A stretch of DNA of 64,000 nt from Cannabis sativa (lineage: Eukaryota > Streptophyta > Magnoliopsida > Rosales > Cannabaceae). The position numbers and the translations under genes are program-made. Positions 57,190 to 64,000 of this stretch are shown here, one piece after another (position 1 is the stretch's first letter; each line of letters starts with the position of its first letter). The notes below the pieces were generated by a model, which did no database searches, was not told the origin of the DNA, and saw only the letters and a program-made list of their open reading frames with translations. The stretch is taken from assembly GCF_029168945.1 (NCBI RefSeq), contig NC_083603.1:7812001-7876000 (forward strand). The letters are read 5' to 3'.

Positions 57190-59300
57190 ATATTATTTTG
57201 CAGATACTTCAAGTATCATTCGTAGTATTTGAAGTGCTTGCTTCACTATCACTTTCGAGCAATGAGATAACGTTGTATTTTGTTTGACTCCCACCACTAT
57301 ATGCATCCGCTCTTGCTTTTAAGTAAATAAAAAATTTACTCGTTGTAGAAAGCCTTGCAACCGATGATACGTTTTGATCATGTTATTAACAATATCATTG
57401 ACAAAGATAGTAATATTAATGTATGTTAATGAAGTGAATGAATTTAAATAGTAGAAATTACATGTGAATAAGCTCTTCTGCAGTACAATTTAAAATCTTT
57501 TCTGCATTTTCGCTGAAGAACGTTGCTATTAGTGAGCTTGTGTGGTCTGTTAGTTGAGCTTGAAAGTGACACCTAATATATTCAAATACAAATAAATTTA
57601 TTTAAGTAACATATTATGATAATAAGATTTGTGCTAAATTGAGTTAATATAAACCTTGGAATTGTCTCAACAGATAATTCGTTGCAGCTGTAGCAGTTAA
57701 AACATGATGTTTTATTGTCAAGATCTGCTTTTTGACGACATTTTGTGCAAGCCATGTACGAGAAGGGTTGTCTTAAATTTTTGATGGAGATTGATGCATT
57801 GATCCAAAAAGTAGTTTGCTAATAAAGCATAATATAGTTATTGAAATAAAGTATATAATATTATGTAAAGCCAAAAATAATTATAAACACTATAAATACT
57901 GAGAAAAGAAACTAATGAATTAATTAAAAGTTAAATAAACATATTTTACATACCTCTTGCGGAAGATTTTGAATGTCATTAATAGTAATGATATTATTAT
58001 ATTGAAGAGTTCTTAGAGCAGTTTGGCTTGGGAAGAGTCTCTTCTCATTGATAATGGCAAATAGGTATTCTTCATTGTTAATGCTCCTATTAATTTATAG
58101 GATAAAATTATTAGATATATAAGAATTATTTATGGATAGGTGTAATAAAGAATAATTTATAAAAAATAAGTATGAATTAATTTACCATTGACGAAGCTCA
58201 TTTATTTGTGGAATATTTGTAAGATTAATGATAAATGAACTTTGTTGCTTGGATGATAAAGATATACCTATTGAATTGTTAAGAAAATATATTATAAGTT
58301 GTCTTTTAATAATACTAAATAATTAGGTGAAATAAATCTAACCGTTGTGTGAAACAACTTTCAGGCGTGTTCCTATTATAATAGGATTTTGTGGAAGAAT
58401 TTCACATATTGTTTTTCCAACGGTCTCAGTTAGTTCATCCCACATAGTTAAAGTTTTTGGTTGCAAGCTGCACAAATATATTTTGTTAAAAATTAACATA
58501 ACATATGCAGTATTTTTAAAAATATAAAACATATTAGTTTTAGACCTTTGATCAACAAGGAGGAATTCTTGAATATTTGCAGGTCCAGACTTTGTGTGGA
58601 TTTTTTTTTATTGGATCAGCACTTAATACATCTGCAACAATATCTGTAATTAATATTGAAAGAAATATCATTAGTAATTTGACAATAATAATGATTATAA
58701 AAAATTGAAATTATATAAATATTACCAACAGAAGTTTTTGTATCAACATAAGCATCTAGTTGATCAAGATAATACAAGTTGTAGAGATCTTCAAAGTTCC
58801 ATTGGTTTTCTTTAGTAGTTTCCTCAATTGATGTAGAAGTATTGAGGCTCCATTCAAATTAATTATCAACAATTCTAAACTCTTCTTGTACTGGCTTTAT
58901 ATAATCATTGGAAATTAAGTAGACTTGTGAAACATTTAAGGTATCTCCGAAATGATAGATTGCATTGCCATACAGAGTAGCTTGTATACGATTTTTCTAT
59001 TTATAATGAATTAGAAATACATAGAGTGATGTAAGAAAGTATTTTTTGTAGAGATTTTATAGCTAATTAATTAATAATCTTATATTTTGTAGCTGAAATA
59101 AAATTTAAATTTAATTTATATAGTTTATATAGATTTATGAGTTGTAATAAATATACCTCAATATCAGCAAGAATTATACGTTGGTACAAAACTCCATTGC
59201 GAGAGATACGTGGGATAAGTTTTTCAATAACAGTAAGTTTTGCTATCCATCCTCTAGTAGTTGGTGTAATTTCTCGTAGTAATTTATACTGAAGATTCAT
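57190..59300 (-). pseudogene. Helitron RPA70-like single-strand DNA-binding protein
   Basis: Several exon-like blocks on the minus strand. 59300-59100: LLREITPTTRGWIAKLTVIEK and YQRIILAD, the first OB fold. About 58990-58735: QATLYGNAIYHFGDTLNVSQ, then a stop after FRIVDN, then WNFEDLYNLYYLDQL. About 58540-58340: KTLTMWDELTETVGKTICEI and IIIGTRLKVVSHNG, the second OB fold. About 58260-57960: FIINLTNIPQINELRQW and QTALRTLQYNNIITI. About 57830-57660: YMACTKCRQKADLDNKTSCF then CYSCNE, a four-cysteine zinc ribbon. 57590-57450: HTSSLIATFFSENAEKIL. Plant Helitrons often carry such RPA genes, which would bind the displaced strand during rolling-circle transposition. At least one premature stop makes it a pseudogene. 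Exon borders are approximate. Confidence 0.8.
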
Positions 59301-59410
59301 CTTTGATCTGTAAAAAGAAATTACAGTAATAAGTTAAATTAAAATGTATAATCAATATTGGTGATAAAAAGTGAAAAGATGTATAAGAAGAGAATCATAC
59401 ATAAAAACTT

Positions 59411-61125
59411 TTATATAGTATTGCTTAATAATAAGATTTCTTCATAAACAATGTTGAAGGTATGATTATTATCAGCTTTGTTGCCTGATGGTGGTCTAAT
59501 GAGAACTCTTAAAGCTGATAAAGTTTTTGCTTTAGATAGAGCAACATATAATTGTCCATGTGAGAAAACAGACTCTGGTAAGAATACGCCAACTAAATCT
59601 AACGTTTGTCCTTGAACTTTGTTAATAGTCATAGCAAAACTTAATCTAATGGGAAACTGAGTGTGTTTAAATGGGAATATATTTTTTTCATTTTCCAATG
59701 GAGTAAAAGGTATTCTGGGTAAAAAAATTCTCTTTCCACAATGATCACCAGTAACTATTTCAGCATCAATAATATTAGAGCCAAATTGTCGACATATTAG
59801 ACGTGTTCCATTATATAATCCTTCAGAAGTATTAATATTACAAAGTAATATAATTGGACAATTTAATTTTAGTGTTAATTCATGGGCATGGAATCCACTT
59901 GGTGTTAAGCTATTCATAAAGTCTTCTTGTACTCCCTGTTCATTTTTGTCTATGGTTTCATCAAAACTATAATATTTTATGGAATTACCCGGAAATCGAT
60001 TAATAAGAATTTTATTAATATGGTCAACATACTCATTTTTTGGAGTTAAAATTACGCGATTGAGTATTATATTCATATTTTTTGTGTAGTTATTAATATC
60101 TGGAAATACGAAATCTATTAAGTTGTTTAGCGAAGTATCATCATCCTCATAAGGTAAAATCATCGATGAGAGTAGTTGTATCTTTCCATCTATAGTTGGT
60201 TCGGTTCCATTGCCAATATTAAATAAATAATTACTAAATAAGGGATCTTGTTAGGCACGCATGTTGTCTGTTAATGTAATTTTACTAAATAAGGGCCATA
60301 ACTCAGATTTTACTAAACTTGCATTAATCATTTGTTCTCTTGTACCTTTAGGAACAACAGGTAATACTTGACAGAAATCACCTCAAAAAACTATAACTTT
60401 ACCACCAAAAGGAAGGGTAGAATTAATTATGTCTTTCGACATATAGTTTAAAGCTTCAATAGCTTCTTTGTTTGACATTGGTGCCTCATCCCAAATAATA
60501 AGTTTTGTTAGTTGTAATAATTTACTTAAACCTGATTGTTTACTAACTGCACAAGAACTATAATTATCTAAGTGAAGGGGTATTTTAAATAGAGAATGAG
60601 CTGTTTGACCGCCAGGTAAAATAGAAGCTGCAATACCTAAAGATGCAACAGCTAGTGCTATCATTTTTTTGAACGAACTGCAGCCAAAATAGTCTTATAC
60701 AAGAAAGTTTTTCTCGTTCCTCCAGGACCATCAATAAAGAAAAGGCCAGTTTGATTGTTGAAAATTGTATTTAATATTAAGTCGAATGCATTTTTCTGTT
60801 TCAAATTTAATAAATTAGCAGCTACTATGTCATCTTCGCTAACAACAATTGCTAATTGTTCATTAATCTTTTTATATTGTTTATCAATTTCGTTATCACT
60901 TATATAATTATTAACTAAGTTATGATCATTGATATCTTTTCCCATTGATTCTAGAATAAATTTGATGTGATTTAGAACATGAGTTCTGATTGTAGATGGG
61001 GTGTTCGTTATAGTATAATAATCTTCAGACATTGGTTGTTCAAATTTTTCCCATAACTCTTTAGGGTTAGTAGGTTTACAGTATACTAAGATGGTAGCAA
61101 ACAAACGACGTAAGCTATAGGGCAT
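59411..61125 (-). pseudogene. Helitron PIF1-type helicase, broken
   Basis: Three adjacent minus-strand frames give one helicase. 61125-60661: region before and through Walker A, reading GPGGTRKT where GPGGTGKT is normal, so the P-loop glycine before the lysine is replaced by arginine. 60664-60383: GIAASILPGGQTAHS and Walker B LIIWDEAPMSN. After stops and a deletion-like gap (60164-60382, still reading as helicase in mixed phases), 60163-59411: VILTPKNEYVDHIN, TPSGFHAHELTLK, GTRLICRQFG, TINKVQGQTLD and LYVALSKAKT, the last helicase motifs. PIF1-family helicases unwind the donor strand 5' to 3' in Helitron transposition. The stops and the Walker A change rule out activity. Confidence 0.88.
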
Positions 61126-63960
61126 ATTAAATGATGAGGCTTCGGATAAACATTGTTCTAGATTTGTGTCGGCATCTAATAATCCACTAAGTAAAGCAGC
61201 TTCTCGAAAAGAGGTTACCTGTTTACCTTTAACTGTCTTTAAATAGTGAAATGAGGTTGGCCCACGAACATGATTTAATAATAAACGTAAAAAAAATACC
61301 TCTCACCTTCTAGTGGGTTAACTGTGACAAGCCTACCAAAAGTTTCGAAGCGCTTTCTAATAGTCCAAATTTTATATTATTGGTTCCAAACAAAATGTTC
61401 TGGAAACTCCCTGTAAAGTAATGTTTTAGCTTTTTCACCAATTTTATTCATTTCAAAAAATTCTGTCAACATAGATTTCAATATATTGTTATCACTTATA
61501 TCATTATTTAAATAAGCTGTATCCTTAAAAGTAACAGATTGTTTATTTTCAAGATGAACTTGTAACACTTGTACATGTGGATGCATCTCATTTAATGTAA
61601 ATGCATGTATTCTCCATGTAGCTTCAGGAGGAGAGACCCATCTACCAAGTTGGTAGAGATCTATTTCATTAATATCATTTTGATCATTTTCTGAATTAAT
61701 GTGAACAACAATACGATCATGTCATTTATAGACATATTTGTATAAATATTTGACAGCTTTAATAGTTGAACAAATTTCTACATTAAGATGACAGTTATAT
61801 TTTGCAAGTAGATAAGGATTATAGGGGATAACCCAACGATTATCTAGATTGCTACCTCGTATTTTAACTGATACGTTATTATCTCTTCTTCTATAATTTG
61901 GATAAGAATCATTTCCATAAGTTGTTTGAGGGCAATACGATTTCAGATAACAATTTCGACATTTTTTATTTTTCATCATGCATACATTTGATGGATTAAG
62001 TTGACCACAAGGACCATGCATCATATGTTTAATGACAATGGAGAAAAGATATTGATTATATTTTTATCGGGTAATTCAGCACAGACAAATCTGTCAAAGG
62101 ATTCTGGCGCTATAATTTTCGATTGTGGTTTTAAGATAATTAGAAAATGTGCATGTGGTAAACCCCTTTTTTGAAATTTTATGACATAAATATAGGCAGC
62201 TACAAGTCCAAAAATTTGTCGTTTAAATAGATCTATTTTTAATTCTTCTAATTTTGCTCTAAAGATCCTTGCAACTAAATCTGGTCTATTTTGTACTTCT
62301 TCATTTGGAAGTAATTGTTCTTTAATTTCTACCCAGTTTGAATTACATGTTATTGTCAAAAAATATCTGGTTTCCCAAATCTTTGAACTAATGACATTGC
62401 ATCGACATATCGTTTCCGCATATCTCTAGGTCCACCTATAAAGGAAGCTGGTAAAATAATTCGTTTGCCAACTTGTGAACCTCAATTTTCTCCAACTTGT
62501 ATACTATCAATTACACCTTGATATAGTTCACACCTAATTTGATCTTGTTTTTTGCGAAGGAAATCTAGTCTAGATGTTTCAAGCTTAACATACATATCTA
62601 CAACATATTGTTGTAAGAGTCGACCTGCATGAAGTAATATCCCTTTGTCGGTTGTTCGAATTTGTAATTTATAGCAATAATATTCTCTACAAGAAACAAC
62701 CAACCCTTTTTTATTCCTGCTAGTTAAGTTTTTCTCTTTTTGTAATAATTGTTCAGCAGAGGTGGCTCTAGTTGGATCAATAACTATTTCACTATCATGA
62801 GAAGTTTGATTTCTATTTTTATCAGCTCAATTAATTTTCTCATGCCAACCAGTTTCTCCATAAGGAAATAACAAACGATACAGTAATGGATCGTAACAAC
62901 TGTAATAATATTGTACTTTATGACTAAAGCATGCATGGTTATATACAACGATCTCACGATCTGTTGTTTCTCTAGAGGAGTTATCATCAATCCATACTGC
63001 AGCTACTTGTGAAGCTAAAGGAGCGTTGTATACTCTTTGATCTAATCCTACATTAGACTATATGTGGATTGTGTAGTTTTGTAAGTTAGGAATGTTTCTT
63101 AGACTTCGAAAAAATAAAGAATAAGGATTCATATTTATGATTTCTATAAGTCGTGCAACTATTGTTTGATTCATTTTTGATGATATATTGATTCGGTTTT
63201 CTATTTCATGCTCTGTATCATAGAAGTACAATTGTAAAAAAGATGGCGGGCCTTCATGTGGAAGTAGTTCATTAATATAATGATAAACCTGTCCTTGTAC
63301 TCTAAACGTGTATATTCCTTTGTTTCTTTTACCTAATTTTTTGTCATTTTTAGCCCCGAAAGAGGTGAAAGCAAAATGATTATTATAAGTACGAACATAC
63401 TTTCTAAAGTGTTCAGATTCTACTGTTGAGGATGTAAATAATAATTCATAAAGTGTAGTCGGACAATCATTTGATTTTAATAAGACTTTACCATCCAGGC
63501 AACAAAAGCCATTAGGTTCATGGGTAAATCGTTTTGCTTGGCAGTGTTTGCAAGTAGAAGGTTGCGGTAATAATGTTGGTTCATTTGGTATATCATTTAG
63601 AGTTTGGTGTATAAGGTATATATAACTAACCAACTTCAAATACGGTACTCCTAGTTTGGTAACGATCATCAATTGTTGGTGTTTTATCTGAAAATAGGAT
63701 TCTCAATTTAGCAGAGGTATCTTAGAATTTTTTTTTTCTATTTATTGATTGTGTAATTTGAATTATTTCAGAATATAAACTAACCTATTTGGTAACCAGG
63801 AGCTTCTGTTTGTTTGAGTTTTTTTGTTCGATATGCAATTCGGTTTTTCTCATTTATTTCTTTTTTTTTAGCGATAGATTTGAGCGCTATTTTTTTGTAG
63901 CTAAATTTGCCCGTTTTCTTTTCTCTTCCTATCGAATGGCATGTTTATCTATTATTTTTA
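61126..63960 (-). pseudogene. Helitron Rep (HUH nuclease) region, broken
   Basis: The N-terminal segment near 63935-63790 is basic (MPFDRKRKRANLATKK). The frame 63672-63058 carries a zinc finger, CKHCQAKRFTHEPNGFCC, then conserved HFRKYVRTYNNHFAF and GQVYHYINELLPHEG. 63055-62482: YGETGWHEK, GLVVSCREYYCYKLQIR and RLLQQYVVDMYVKLE. 62359-62021: NRPDLVARIFRAKL and the HUH motif GLPHAHFLIIL (about 62150). 62024-61716: MMHGPCGQLNPSNVCM and the Tyr pair KYLYKYVYK (about 61725-61750), after which GGA has become TGA. 61680-61377: GRWVSPPEATWRIHAF. The HUH histidines and both tyrosines, which nick and join DNA in rolling-circle transfer, are still present. Stops occur at least near 63058, 62824, 62480 and 61716. 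Confidence 0.88.
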
Positions 63961-64000
63961 AGAGTATAGTAATAATATAATAAATTTATGAAATTATTAT

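Larger units (their letters stand above)
55737..64000 (-). mobile_element. Decayed autonomous Helitron, 5' end beyond the window
   Basis: Minus-strand order from the right edge: Rep zinc finger, Rep catalytic domain (HUH and Tyr motifs), PIF1-type helicase, then RPA-like exons. The proposed 3' terminus on the minus strand is the hairpin AGGTG-CAATTTT-CACCT running into CTAG|T at 55737-55740. It fits Helitron rules, but the stem is short. There is no 5'-TC end in view. Numerous stops show that the transposase is dead. Confidence 0.75.

Overview
The window is plant nuclear DNA, and looks like an AT-rich eudicot genome. It holds an intron-containing LRR receptor kinase, an F-box gene, Ty1/copia and Ty3/gypsy elements of plant-specific lineages (Athila and Tat), a plant-type Helitron with an RPA gene, MITEs, SINE-like DNA and LINE debris. 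I cannot name the genus from sequence alone.

1-18100: mostly AT-rich non-coding DNA with small transposons around one well-preserved gene, a leucine-rich-repeat receptor-like pseudokinase (11641-14420, +, one intron). A copia solo LTR (971-2876, TSD AAACT) sits inside a MULE-type MITE fragment. At 14772-17797 there is a three-level nest: a MITE holds a hAT-like element with an 8-bp TSD, which holds a non-autonomous Helitron (15281-17264). That Helitron carries what looks like a captured host exon.

18100-25340: a single-exon F-box gene (18105-19349, -), then a graveyard of old LTR pieces: two related copia LTRs, and a gypsy 3' end with 35-bp tandem repeats, a polypurine tract and a short LTR.

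25341-36490: a complete Athila-type gypsy element on the minus strand. It has 1189-bp LTRs that differ at only two positions, TSD CGCGA, a tRNA-Asp primer site, gag, protease, RT, RNase H, integrase and an extra 3' ORF. The reading frames carry at least four frameshifts despite the near-identical LTRs. Its LTR promoters and an internal region share an exactly spaced array of GCCGCGGC palindromes (21/50/21 bp), the most unusual pattern I found.

36491-43625: a LINE 3' fragment (-), a decayed Tat-type element (LTR with a 35-bp minisatellite, gag fragment; -), a small non-autonomous Helitron (40482-40994), and an exon-like gene relic (+).

43626-55163: a complete Tat-lineage gypsy element (TSD TTACC). 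It has a minus-strand gag-pol polyprotein with dual RNase H, interrupted by one in-frame TAG, and a convergent plus-strand spliced ORF typical of the lineage. Differences between its LTRs lie almost entirely in one short patch.

55164-64000: a decayed autonomous Helitron on the minus strand, with RPA-like exons, a PIF1-type helicase and a Rep domain with HUH and tyrosine motifs. It probably ends near 55737 and runs off the right edge.

The two host genes are independent. Nearly everything else is transposon-derived, and the layout mainly records successive nested insertions.
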